Below are positions 24,741 through 32,704 of a stretch of DNA of 64,000 bases, piece after piece (within the stretch, counting starts at the first letter, position 1; the number at the start of each line of letters is the position of its first letter). Below the pieces are notes generated by a model. The model worked only from the letters and a program-made list of their open reading frames with translations. It was not told the DNA's origin and made no database searches. The translations under genes and the position numbers were made by a program. Location: NCBI GenBank assembly GCA_018372435.1, contig JAHAJA010000022.1:1-64000 (forward strand), written 5' to 3'. This DNA is from Clostridiales bacterium. GTDB taxonomy: Bacteria > Bacillota > Clostridia > Lachnospirales > Lachnospiraceae.

Positions 24741-25136
24741 ATGGAAAGCGCAATTTCCTCAAAAAAGATTATCTTTAAGTTTTTCACGTTACTCTTTGCG
24801 ATTAATGTTTCATTTGGTATACTACCTGGTGGTATCATTCCAAGCTATGGATTGTTCGGAGAAGTAGCGTCATTCGCTGCTGAAGAAAACCAAGAGAGTG
24901 ATATTCAACCGAATACTAATAAAAGGAATCTAAATAAAAGAAATCCAAATAAAAGTAAACAAAATAAAGGGAACTTAAAAAAACGAGTTACTTCACTAAC
25001 CAATAAAAAGAAACAAAAAGCACAGTATGCATGGGTTTTGTTGATCATAATTCTTTTTATTCATTATTTTAAGTTCCGGCTTATATATTCAGATGAGGTA
25101 ACACCCGTTGGATTGAAAGTACGTATGAATGATTGA
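24741..25136 (+). CDS. Small membrane/secreted protein with basic Asn-Lys linker
   Basis: The protein has about 131 residues and no recognised family. A hydrophobic N-terminal segment with a signal-like end (about residues 9-46, ending SFAAEE) is followed by a repetitive Lys/Asn-rich linker (NKRNLNKRNPNKSKQNKGN). A second membrane span (about 99-113, YAWVLLIIILFIHYF) and a short tail complete it. The ATG at 24741 is preferred because AGGTGA lies before it; the ATG at 24723 lacks a ribosome site. The gene is alone, under a palindromic promoter. Confidence 0.55.
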   Translation: MESAISSKKIIFKFFTLLFAINVSFGILPGGIIPSYGLFGEVASFAAEENQESDIQPNTNKRNLNKRNPNKSKQNKGNLKKRVTSLTNKKKQKAQYAWVLLIIILFIHYFKFRLIYSDEVTPVGLKVRMND

Positions 25137-25159
25137 ATCCTTTTTTATTATTAATCTGA

Positions 25160-25301
25160 AACTGTTCAGAGCTAAGCAGAATAAATTGGAATGCATGTTG
25201 AATGCTTGCATTCAGTAATGCGTTTTTGAATTATTCTATTTGGCGGATACGCCACATCGAGGAAAACTGTAGGTTTTTCGAGATTGGCTCTGAACAGTTA
25301 C
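25160..25301. repeat. Inverted-repeat element, AACTGTTCA family (long copy)
   Basis: AACTGTTCAGAGC (25160-25172) and GCTCTGAACAGTT (25287-25299) are perfect inverses. Inside are AGAATAA/TTATTCT and GGAATGCA/TTGCATTC arms. Both ends, including the CTAAGCAGAATAA and ATTGG borders, match the deleted copy at 4687-4731. Confidence 0.72.
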
Positions 25302-25335
25302 ATTGTTATTGCATTAATTGGAAAAGGAGAACACT

Positions 25336-25719
25336 ATGTTTAAAAAGGATTATGTTATGAGACTGATTCAAGAAGCAGTCAGAGCTATAGTAAAGTTGCT
25401 TTTTAATGTTGATACGGATAAAACAGAGGAACTCGTATTTAACGAAAATGAGAGGGAGACAACGTATGATGAACTTCTAAAACTCATCAATGACGGCAAA
25501 ATAAATGAGGCAGAGAACAAATTACTAGACGAGTTAGATTCCGAGGATATGGAATGTTATAAAATGGCACTTATGTTTTACTCATATCTAAATGAAAAAG
25601 ATATAGATTTTCTTGAAGAACATGATTATTCGAAAAATGAAATAATTGATGGCTTAAAATATGTTTCAGATCTCTATGGCTATGGAAGTATAGCTGGTGC
25701 ACTTTTGAATGTATTGTAA
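25336..25719 (+). CDS. DUF6483-like small cytoplasmic protein
   Basis: The 127-residue, acidic, helical protein begins MFKKDYVMRLIQEAVRAIVKLL, a start shared by a family of uncharacterised Clostridia proteins (DUF6483, from memory). There is no catalytic motif or membrane span. AAAAGGAG precedes the ATG at 25336; the earlier ATG at 25318 has no ribosome site. A terminator follows. Confidence 0.6.
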   Translation: MFKKDYVMRLIQEAVRAIVKLLFNVDTDKTEELVFNENERETTYDELLKLINDGKINEAENKLLDELDSEDMECYKMALMFYSYLNEKDIDFLEEHDYSKNEIIDGLKYVSDLYGYGSIAGALLNVL

Positions 25720-25753
25720 GTGAGGGCATTATCAATTAGTAATAAATAAATAA

Positions 25754-25790
25754 AAACGCAAATCTTATAAATTAAAGGTTTGCGTTTTTT
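25754..25790 (+). terminator. Terminator after the DUF6483-like gene
   Basis: AAACGCAAA (25754-25762) pairs with TTTGCGTTT (25779-25787), followed by T-run. Confidence 0.88.
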
Positions 25791-25936
25791 ATATCTAAAA
25801 ATATATACATATATTTACAATGCTAATTGACTTCTATATTATGGAAAGATATAATTAATTATTATCGAGAAGTTGATACATTTAATGTAAAGGCATGTTG
25901 GTTATACTCGATACATTAAGAATGAAAGGATAAAGT

Positions 25937-26707
25937 ATGATGATTCCGAAAATTATTGTTGAAAAGATGGATATAGAAACGAATATTGATTTTATATGTA
26001 GATTTGTAAATCCGGAATTTAATCGAATCAATAAGAGTCGACCTTTCGCTGAGCGTACATATTTATTATATCCGGAACTAAGAGGCAAGATCCTTGATAA
26101 TATGAATGTTGAAGATATTTATAATATTGTAAAACCATGTGTAGAACAAGTTTTTATAGAAAAAGAATTAGAAATAGATCAAAAAATCGAGCAACTACAA
26201 TCTGCATTTAATAAAATACAAAACGATTTACTATCGAATTTATTTGATATCTTTGAAATGGAATGGCCAAAAGAGCAAGAAAGAATTACATGCTATGTCG
26301 GGTGTATTTCTAGCTTTCCAAGGAATGTAATAACAAAGAATTTTTTCATTTCTTATGAAAAAGATATGGATATGCTCATGATGGCTTCCATACATGAGAT
26401 TAATCACTTTGTCTTATTTGAAAAATGGAAACAGATGCATGGATATGATAAGGAAGATGAACCGTTGCATCCTGACACGTTATGGTTTCTTGAAGAAATG
26501 GCAGTTGATCCTACCTTAAATATTCCGTGTATACAGACTGTAGCACCGTATCCACAGAAAGCATATGAGCAATTCTATGAATGTATGATTGATGGTATGT
26601 CGGCGGAAGAGCATATAATAAATATATTTAAAAACAGAAGCTCCATAGAGGATTTTTTAGATACAGCTTATGATTTTATTGATAAAAATAAAAAATTATT
26701 AATATAG
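25937..26707 (+). CDS. Putative zinc metallopeptidase (HExxH) of unknown role
   Basis: The 256-residue protein has HEINH in MMASIHEINHFVLFEKW (about residues 152-156). A downstream acidic segment, FLEEMAVDP (about 188-196), could supply the third zinc ligand. These suggest a zincin-type peptidase. There is no signal peptide or membrane span, so it should be cytoplasmic. I do not recognise the family. AAAGGAT precedes the ATG. The gene is alone and followed by a terminator-like hairpin. Confidence 0.6.
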   Translation: MMIPKIIVEKMDIETNIDFICRFVNPEFNRINKSRPFAERTYLLYPELRGKILDNMNVEDIYNIVKPCVEQVFIEKELEIDQKIEQLQSAFNKIQNDLLSNLFDIFEMEWPKEQERITCYVGCISSFPRNVITKNFFISYEKDMDMLMMASIHEINHFVLFEKWKQMHGYDKEDEPLHPDTLWFLEEMAVDPTLNIPCIQTVAPYPQKAYEQFYECMIDGMSAEEHIINIFKNRSSIEDFLDTAYDFIDKNKKLLI

Positions 26708-26719
26708 GGAATTAATAGA

Positions 26720-26767
26720 GCCTCCAAACAGCACTTCGTAATGATGAGTGTTGTTTGGAGGCTTTAT
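26720..26767 (+). terminator. Terminator-like hairpin after the HExxH gene
   Basis: GCCTCCAAACA (26720-26730) pairs with TGTTTGGAGGC (26752-26762), extended by CACT/AGTG. The T-tail is short. Confidence 0.65.
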
Positions 26768-26830
26768 AAATGTTTGTCTTCTTTGGGAAGAGTTTCATAT
26801 ATTCCTATTTTATTTCCAATAAGCTCATGG

Positions 26831-26857
26831 TATAATCAATAGGTGTAACGTTAAACT
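26831..26857 (+). promoter_or_regulatory. MCP promoter -10 and operator copy 1
   Basis: TATAAT (26831-26836) is followed by GGTGTAACGTTAAACT (26842-26857), which differs from the perfect operator at 29113-29128 in two bases. Its position over the transcription start fits repression. Confidence 0.65.
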
Positions 26858-26880
26858 AAACACTTTTAGGAGGAATGTAT

Positions 26881-29043
26881 ATGGGAGTTAAGCTAGGAAA
26901 AAGAAGACTACTAAGAAAAGCTAGTGGAAGTAAGAAGGGATTGATCCATAGTCTATTGGTTAAGATGTTAATAGCGTTTTTTATACCAGTTATCTTAATT
27001 ATTATACTGGGTAGCATATGCTATAACTATGCATCAGATACTATAATAAAGGACTATAAAGAGAATTCCGCTAATACAGTAAAGGCAATCAGCATGTATA
27101 TGGATCTTTCCATGGATATGGTTTTATCAAAGACACAAGAATTGAGTAATGACTCCGATGTTGTATCATATCTAACGAAGGGACAATTAATGGAGCAATC
27201 AAAATACTCACTTCTATACCGAAATATTATGTCAGACTTGGTAGCAATGAAAAGCAATAATCCTAATATATTAGACTTGCATATAATTGCTGAAGGAACC
27301 ACTGCAAAATCAGAGGCTAATTCCTCCAATTCTAATGTTAGTGGTACTTCTAAAACTATTTATGATACATATCAAATCAAGCCACTTTCAACGAGGGGGG
27401 AATTATCAGTTAATATATATCAGGATTTGATGAATAGTGAGGAGGGAACAGCCTGGAATAACGCCAAAAATCCCAACCAATGGTACGGATATCATAGATT
27501 TTTAGATGAGCAGTTAGAAACGAATAATTTAGACTATGCATTAACACTGGTTCGCAGACTTAGCAAAGGAAAAGGCTTTATCATTGCGGATATGAAGTTA
27601 ACTACCCTATATGAAATATTGGATAATATGAAATTAGGGACAGGAGCAATCGTTGGAGTAGTAACTAATGATGGAAGAGAGATATATGCTTCTAATCAAG
27701 ACGAGAAAACTACGAATATATTCAGTTCAATATCATATTCTAAAGAAGTTAATACAGGTACGAAGACTGATGGCTATGAAGAGATAGAGTATCAGAATAA
27801 CAGCTATCTTTTTGTATATTCACAAGTAGGAGATTCTGGGGTAATGATCTGTAGCTTGATACCTAAGAGTACTGTGTTAGCAAGAGTAGCTGATATAAAG
27901 AATGCGACGGTATTGGTAGTTATTATTGCATGTGTAGTAGCAGTAATTATAGGACTAGGAATGTCATTTGGAATCTCTAAGGATATATCAAGTAAGAAAA
28001 AATTACTCTCGGAAGTTGCCATGGGAGATATGACAGTTATATTCAAAAGCAAGAGAAAAGATGAATTAGGGCTTTTATCCAAGAGTCTCAATGAGATGAC
28101 AGGAAAAGTGAGGAAATTAATAGGAGGTATATTCCATGTTAGTAATGATGTAGCAGGTATCTCAGAATTGGTTTTGATAAATTCTAATAATATGTTAGAA
28201 GCAACGCAAAATATCTTTTACTCCATTGATGGAATTAGGCAAGGAACCTCTCAACAAGCGGAAGATGCACAAAATTGTACCTATCAAATGAACGTGTTAT
28301 CAAACAAAATAGAAGAAGTTACAATGCATGCAAAGGGGACTGAAAAAATTGCTTCCGATACAAAAGGTGTTGTATCTGAGGGAATTATATTAGTAGATGA
28401 TTTAAGCGATAAAACCAATCATATTACTGATATGACACATACAATCGTAGATGATATTGTTAAATTAAAACAACAATCTGCGAGCATATATAATATAATT
28501 GATGTTATTAATGAAATATCAGAACAGACGAATTTGCTATCATTGAATGCATCGATTGAGGCAGCCAGAGCTGGTAAAGAAGGCAGAGGATTTATGGTAG
28601 TTGCTGGTGAGATAGGTAAATTAGCGGACCAGTCAATACATGCAGCAAGCAATATAAGGGATATTATTAATAAGATTGAAGAACAGACAAATAATACAGT
28701 TAAGTCTGCACAAAAAACAGAAAAAATGGTAGAATCGCAAAAGAAAGCATTAGAAGAAACCGTTCATGTTTTTCATTTCATTAACCAGAAGGTTATACAA
28801 CTTACAGATCAAATAGACTTAATTGCCATAGGTGTGGATAATATGGCTGGATCTAAGAATGATACATTAAGCGCGATAGGAAGTATTGCAGCGATTTCTG
28901 AGGAAACAGCAGCAACAACGGAGCAAATTAGTGAGACTGGACAAGTTCAGATCAATTTTGCACATGAACTAACTGATATTATACAAAAGTTAAATGATAC
29001 AGTAATTGCTTTAAAAGACAATTTGGACAGTTTTAGTATATAG
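26881..29043 (+). CDS. Methyl-accepting chemotaxis protein
   Basis: The 720-residue chemoreceptor has a first membrane span at about 26-50, a large external sensory region (about 51-340) of the Cache type, and a second span at about 342-365. A HAMP segment and a cytoplasmic signalling domain follow; the hairpin tip EQTNLLSLNASIEAARAG is near residue 547. It would report ligand binding to CheA/CheW. I prefer the ATG at 26881, because AGGAGG is seven bases away; the ATG at 26875 is too close. It has the same operator as the sugar transporter just downstream, so it may sense that sugar or the loaded binding protein. Confidence 0.93.
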   Translation: MGVKLGKRRLLRKASGSKKGLIHSLLVKMLIAFFIPVILIIILGSICYNYASDTIIKDYKENSANTVKAISMYMDLSMDMVLSKTQELSNDSDVVSYLTKGQLMEQSKYSLLYRNIMSDLVAMKSNNPNILDLHIIAEGTTAKSEANSSNSNVSGTSKTIYDTYQIKPLSTRGELSVNIYQDLMNSEEGTAWNNAKNPNQWYGYHRFLDEQLETNNLDYALTLVRRLSKGKGFIIADMKLTTLYEILDNMKLGTGAIVGVVTNDGREIYASNQDEKTTNIFSSISYSKEVNTGTKTDGYEEIEYQNNSYLFVYSQVGDSGVMICSLIPKSTVLARVADIKNATVLVVIIACVVAVIIGLGMSFGISKDISSKKKLLSEVAMGDMTVIFKSKRKDELGLLSKSLNEMTGKVRKLIGGIFHVSNDVAGISELVLINSNNMLEATQNIFYSIDGIRQGTSQQAEDAQNCTYQMNVLSNKIEEVTMHAKGTEKIASDTKGVVSEGIILVDDLSDKTNHITDMTHTIVDDIVKLKQQSASIYNIIDVINEISEQTNLLSLNASIEAARAGKEGRGFMVVAGEIGKLADQSIHAASNIRDIINKIEEQTNNTVKSAQKTEKMVESQKKALEETVHVFHFINQKVIQLTDQIDLIAIGVDNMAGSKNDTLSAIGSIAAISEETAATTEQISETGQVQINFAHELTDIIQKLNDTVIALKDNLDSFSI

Positions 29044-29082
29044 TTATACAATAGCAACATAAAATAATAAAAAAATAGCTAC

Positions 29083-29128
29083 TTGACAAACATATTTGCT
29101 AGTGTTATTATTAGTTTAACGTTAAACT
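29083..29128 (+). promoter_or_regulatory. ABC operon promoter with perfect LacI-type operator (copy 2)
   Basis: TTGACA (29083-29088) and TATTAT (29106-29111), spacing 17, are followed at once by the 16-bp palindrome AGTTTAACGTTAAACT (29113-29128). Confidence 0.8.
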
Positions 29129-29212
29129 AACTGTAAAACTAGAACAAAGTAAGAAGTTTAATTAGTTTATATTAACTAGATAATAATACCTTACAAGACA
29201 TATTTTAACGGA

Positions 29213-29228
29213 GTTTTAACGTTAAATC
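29213..29228 (+). promoter_or_regulatory. Operator copy 3 before the binding-protein gene
   Basis: GTTTTAACGTTAAATC has the same TTTAACGTTAAA-like core, centred exactly 100 bases downstream of copy 2. Confidence 0.6.
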
Positions 29229-29255
29229 TAAAACAGATTTTGAAGGGAGAAGTTT

Positions 29256-30734
29256 ATGAAAAAAAGCAAAAAGTTACTTAGTATGGTACTTGTAGCTACG
29301 ATGGCAGCGAACTTAATGGTAGGTTGCCAAAAGACTGACAAACAAGATGGGAAGAAAAACAACACTAATGCAACATCAACAGAAGCCAGTGATAATTCAA
29401 CAACAGATACTGTGAAAGAAGATGAACCAAAAGCAGAACCAGTATCAGTTACACTTGGCATCTGGCCTGAAGATACACTTACAGAAGATATCAAAGTGTA
29501 TGAGGGATACGTAGAAGCTTTGAAGGCAACAAACCCTAATGTTACTTATAAGCCAGCATATTATAAGTATGCAGCTGATACATTTATGCCAATGGTACAA
29601 TCAGGAAACACTCCTACGATTTTTGAAACATGGTTTACTGAACCTCAAAAATTAATTAAAGCAGGTGCTGTTGCTGATATTACTGACGAATTACAGGCAC
29701 GTGGTTGGTTAGATAAGATGAATCCAGCTATTAAGGATATCCTTTCAGATGAAAATGGAAGAGTTTATGGAGTTCCTAGAGATGGATATGCACTTGGTAT
29801 GATGTTAAATGTAGAGTTATTCGAAGAAGCAGGTCTTGTAGATGCAGATGGTTATCCAATCTATCCAAAAACTTGGGCAGAACTTGCTGAAACTGCAAAG
29901 ACAATCAAAGATAAAACAGGTTCCGCAGGACTTTGTTTACTTGCAAAAGATGGTGCAGGTGGATGGCACTTCTCGAATATAGCATGGGCATTTGGAGCAA
30001 CTTTAAGTATAGCAAACGATGATGGTACATATAAAGCAAATTTAAATTCTCCAGAAGCAATTAAAGCAATGGAATATGTAAAATCCTTAAAATGGGATTA
30101 TGATGTATTAACAGCAGATCCTACGAATGAAGATTGGGGTACAGGATTTACTCAAATTGGAACAGGAAATGCAGCTATGTATATCGGAGCAAACGATGCA
30201 GTTGCTCAACCAACTCAAGTAAATGGTTTACCAGTTGATAAATTGGCTATGTGTCCAATTCCAGCAGGTGATGGCGGTCAATTCTCATTATATGGTGGAA
30301 CACCATATATGTTCTCTAAAGATGCAACTTCAGAAGAAATCAATGCAGCTTTAGATTTCTTAGAAGTAATGGGTAGAGCTCCAGAAGTTAATGACAATGT
30401 AATTGCAGGTTTAAAAGCAGATGCTCAGAACAGAGTTAACAATGGTGTACCTGTAATTCAACCTTTCCCAAGTTGGACAAATCAAGATTATATTGATGCA
30501 CAACTTGCAGTAGTAAAAGAGTTCCAGAATGTAGATCCTAAGATGTTCCAATCATATTTTGATGCTACTTCTTCAGAAGGATTACGAGTAGAAGAACCAG
30601 GATTAACTCAAGAAATGTATGGCGAATTAACGAATGTATTACAAGCTGTGCTTACAGATAAGAATGCTGATGTAAAAGCTCTTATGGATACTGCTAATAA
30701 AAATTATCAGTCTATGTTAGATGCAGCACAATAA
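29256..30734 (+). CDS. Sugar ABC transporter substrate-binding lipoprotein
   Basis: The 492-residue extracellular solute-binding protein (family 1, carbohydrate type) has a lipoprotein signal ending LMVGC (lipid on Cys24) and a polar Thr/Asp/Glu linker. The mature domain contains VPRDGYALGMMLNVELFEEAG and the aromatic/Gly segments usual in oligosaccharide binders. It captures the sugar outside the cell and delivers it to the two permeases that follow. A stem-loop separates it from the permeases, so it may be made in excess. It is controlled by operators at 29113 and 29213. Confidence 0.93.
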   Translation: MKKSKKLLSMVLVATMAANLMVGCQKTDKQDGKKNNTNATSTEASDNSTTDTVKEDEPKAEPVSVTLGIWPEDTLTEDIKVYEGYVEALKATNPNVTYKPAYYKYAADTFMPMVQSGNTPTIFETWFTEPQKLIKAGAVADITDELQARGWLDKMNPAIKDILSDENGRVYGVPRDGYALGMMLNVELFEEAGLVDADGYPIYPKTWAELAETAKTIKDKTGSAGLCLLAKDGAGGWHFSNIAWAFGATLSIANDDGTYKANLNSPEAIKAMEYVKSLKWDYDVLTADPTNEDWGTGFTQIGTGNAAMYIGANDAVAQPTQVNGLPVDKLAMCPIPAGDGGQFSLYGGTPYMFSKDATSEEINAALDFLEVMGRAPEVNDNVIAGLKADAQNRVNNGVPVIQPFPSWTNQDYIDAQLAVVKEFQNVDPKMFQSYFDATSSEGLRVEEPGLTQEMYGELTNVLQAVLTDKNADVKALMDTANKNYQSMLDAAQ

Positions 30735-30766
30735 TATTAAGTATAATTTAGTGATATAATAATTTT

Positions 30767-30810
30767 GTGACTGCCATGAATGAAGACGATAGTTTCTAAA
30801 TGGCAGTCAC
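30767..30810 (+). terminator. Intercistronic stem-loop after the binding-protein gene
   Basis: GTGACTGCCAT (30767-30777) pairs with ATGGCAGTCAC (30800-30810). There is no T-run, so it more likely stabilises the upstream mRNA or partially terminates than ends the operon. Confidence 0.6.
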
Positions 30811-30886
30811 ATTCATGATTTAATTAATAGAACATTCCGTATCGATATAAAGAAAGGATTCAAAAGCGTCAAGGAGGTGTCTGGCA

Positions 30887-31768
30887 GTGAAGGATAAAAT
30901 AAAATGGAAAAAGCGTGATACGATAGGTTGGTTAGTGATGGTGCCTACACTTATCTTGTTTGCTTTCTTTGTGTGGGAACCACTTATAGAGAATATCAGA
31001 CTTTCACTTCATAGTGCAGTTGGATATGAGATAAAAGAATTTGTTGGCTTTGAAAATTATGTAAAGGTACTAAATAATCCTACGTTTATTAAAGCATTTA
31101 AAAACACATTTTCCTATACATTATGGTCTTTAGCAATTGGATTTATAGTACCTATTATTTTAGGTATATTAATATCAGAAACAGTACATTTAAAAGGGTT
31201 TTTTAGAACAGGTAGCTATTTCCCTAATATTGTTCCAGGATTGGCAACAGTATGGATATGGAGCTACTTCTTTATCCCAGGTAAGACAGGAGTGTTAAAC
31301 ATAATGCTCTCTAAGATAGGAATTGATGCACAAGCGTGGCTTACAAACCCTAAGTGGACAATTCCTCTAATTATTCTAACTATGACATGGAAGGGGGCTG
31401 GAGCAACAGCGTTGATATATATGGCTAATATTAGTGGTATTAGTCCGGATTTATATGAAGCAGCTACAATGGATGGAGCCGGTATATGGAAGAGAATCCG
31501 TCATATTACAATACCAAGCATAGCTGGAATTGGAAAGACAATGATGATACTTCAAATTATTTCAGTATTCCAGATTATGTATGAACCTATGGTAATGACC
31601 AATGGAGGACCAAATGGTGCAAGTGTATCATTAATGATGTTAATGTATCAGTATGCGTTCAGAGACTTTAATTTTCCAGCGGCAGCAGCATTATCGGTTA
31701 TGATATGTATCATATTGGTAATCTTAAGTGGATTATATATGAAACTTACCAAATCATCTGAGGAATAG
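30887..31768 (+). CDS. Sugar ABC transporter permease (MalF-like)
   Basis: The 293-residue inner-membrane permease has six predicted spans. The ABC-coupling EAA loop is DLYEAATMDGAGIWKRIRHITIP (about residues 188-210). It pairs with the next permease to form the channel. The start is GTG at 30887 after AAGGAGGTG. It lies 13 bases before the second permease. Confidence 0.93.
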   Translation: MKDKIKWKKRDTIGWLVMVPTLILFAFFVWEPLIENIRLSLHSAVGYEIKEFVGFENYVKVLNNPTFIKAFKNTFSYTLWSLAIGFIVPIILGILISETVHLKGFFRTGSYFPNIVPGLATVWIWSYFFIPGKTGVLNIMLSKIGIDAQAWLTNPKWTIPLIILTMTWKGAGATALIYMANISGISPDLYEAATMDGAGIWKRIRHITIPSIAGIGKTMMILQIISVFQIMYEPMVMTNGGPNGASVSLMMLMYQYAFRDFNFPAAAALSVMICIILVILSGLYMKLTKSSEE

Positions 31769-31781
31769 GAGGTGGTGTAAT

Positions 31782-32693
31782 ATGAGTAGAAAAGATATAG
31801 GTAAAAAACATAATAAGTTTTTCGGAAAGTATGAAGATAAAAAAGATGGTGTAATTAGAGGATTTGATGTTCATTCCACTAAAGTTAAGATTCTATGTAT
31901 TATAATTATGATTCTTTGTCTAAGTTTTGTGGTTGTTAGTGTATTCCCAATTCTGTGGGTATTCTTAGCCAGTTTCAAAGATATCAAGGAATTTACAAGA
32001 GAAGTATCCATTATTCCAAAAAGTTTTGATTTGTCGAAACTACAGGAGAGCTGGAATGCTTTAAAATTCCAAAGGTATTATATTAACTCCTTTATTAGTG
32101 TAGGAGGTAGCGTTATCTGTGCAGTAATCTTCAACGGTTTATTGGCTTATGGATTTGCTGTATTACGTCCGAAGGGATACAAGATTGCCTATGGGCTAGT
32201 TATGTGGAGCTTGTTAATACCAGCAACTACTAGTATTGTTGCAGTATTTCGAAACATCAATCTGGTTGGTTTGAATGGTACATTCGTACCACTGTGGTTA
32301 GCATTTGGTGCCAATGCATTCTATGTGGTAATTTTCAAAGAATTCTTTCAAGAGATACCAAAAGAAATTTTGGAGGCAGCCAAACTCGATGGGGCAGGTG
32401 TTTTGAAAGTATTTAGTACTATCATGATACCATTATCGAAACCAATTATTATGGTAGTAGTTATCTTTGCAATTACGGCGGCTTGGTCAGATTTCTTATT
32501 ACCATACCTTGTACTTAATGGTTCAGGTAAGGAAACAGTAATGGTTAAGTTATTCTCGTTTAAAGATACGCCAACAGATGCGGTTAGTGTATTACGTGCA
32601 ACGTTATTTGCGATTATACCACCTACCGTATTATTCGCATTATTTCAAAAACAAATTACAGATGGAGCAACAGCAGGTGCAGTAAAAGGATAA
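31782..32693 (+). CDS. Sugar ABC transporter permease (MalG-like)
   Basis: The 303-residue permease has six spans. The EAA loop EILEAAKLDGAGVLKVFSTIMIP (about residues 196-218) contacts the ATPase. AGGAGGTG precedes the ATG. No ATP-binding subunit gene lies in the operon or the window, so the pair probably uses a shared MsmX/UgpC-type ATPase encoded elsewhere. Confidence 0.93.
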   Translation: MSRKDIGKKHNKFFGKYEDKKDGVIRGFDVHSTKVKILCIIIMILCLSFVVVSVFPILWVFLASFKDIKEFTREVSIIPKSFDLSKLQESWNALKFQRYYINSFISVGGSVICAVIFNGLLAYGFAVLRPKGYKIAYGLVMWSLLIPATTSIVAVFRNINLVGLNGTFVPLWLAFGANAFYVVIFKEFFQEIPKEILEAAKLDGAGVLKVFSTIMIPLSKPIIMVVVIFAITAAWSDFLLPYLVLNGSGKETVMVKLFSFKDTPTDAVSVLRATLFAIIPPTVLFALFQKQITDGATAGAVKG

Positions 32694-32704
32694 GAGAGGC
32701 TAGT

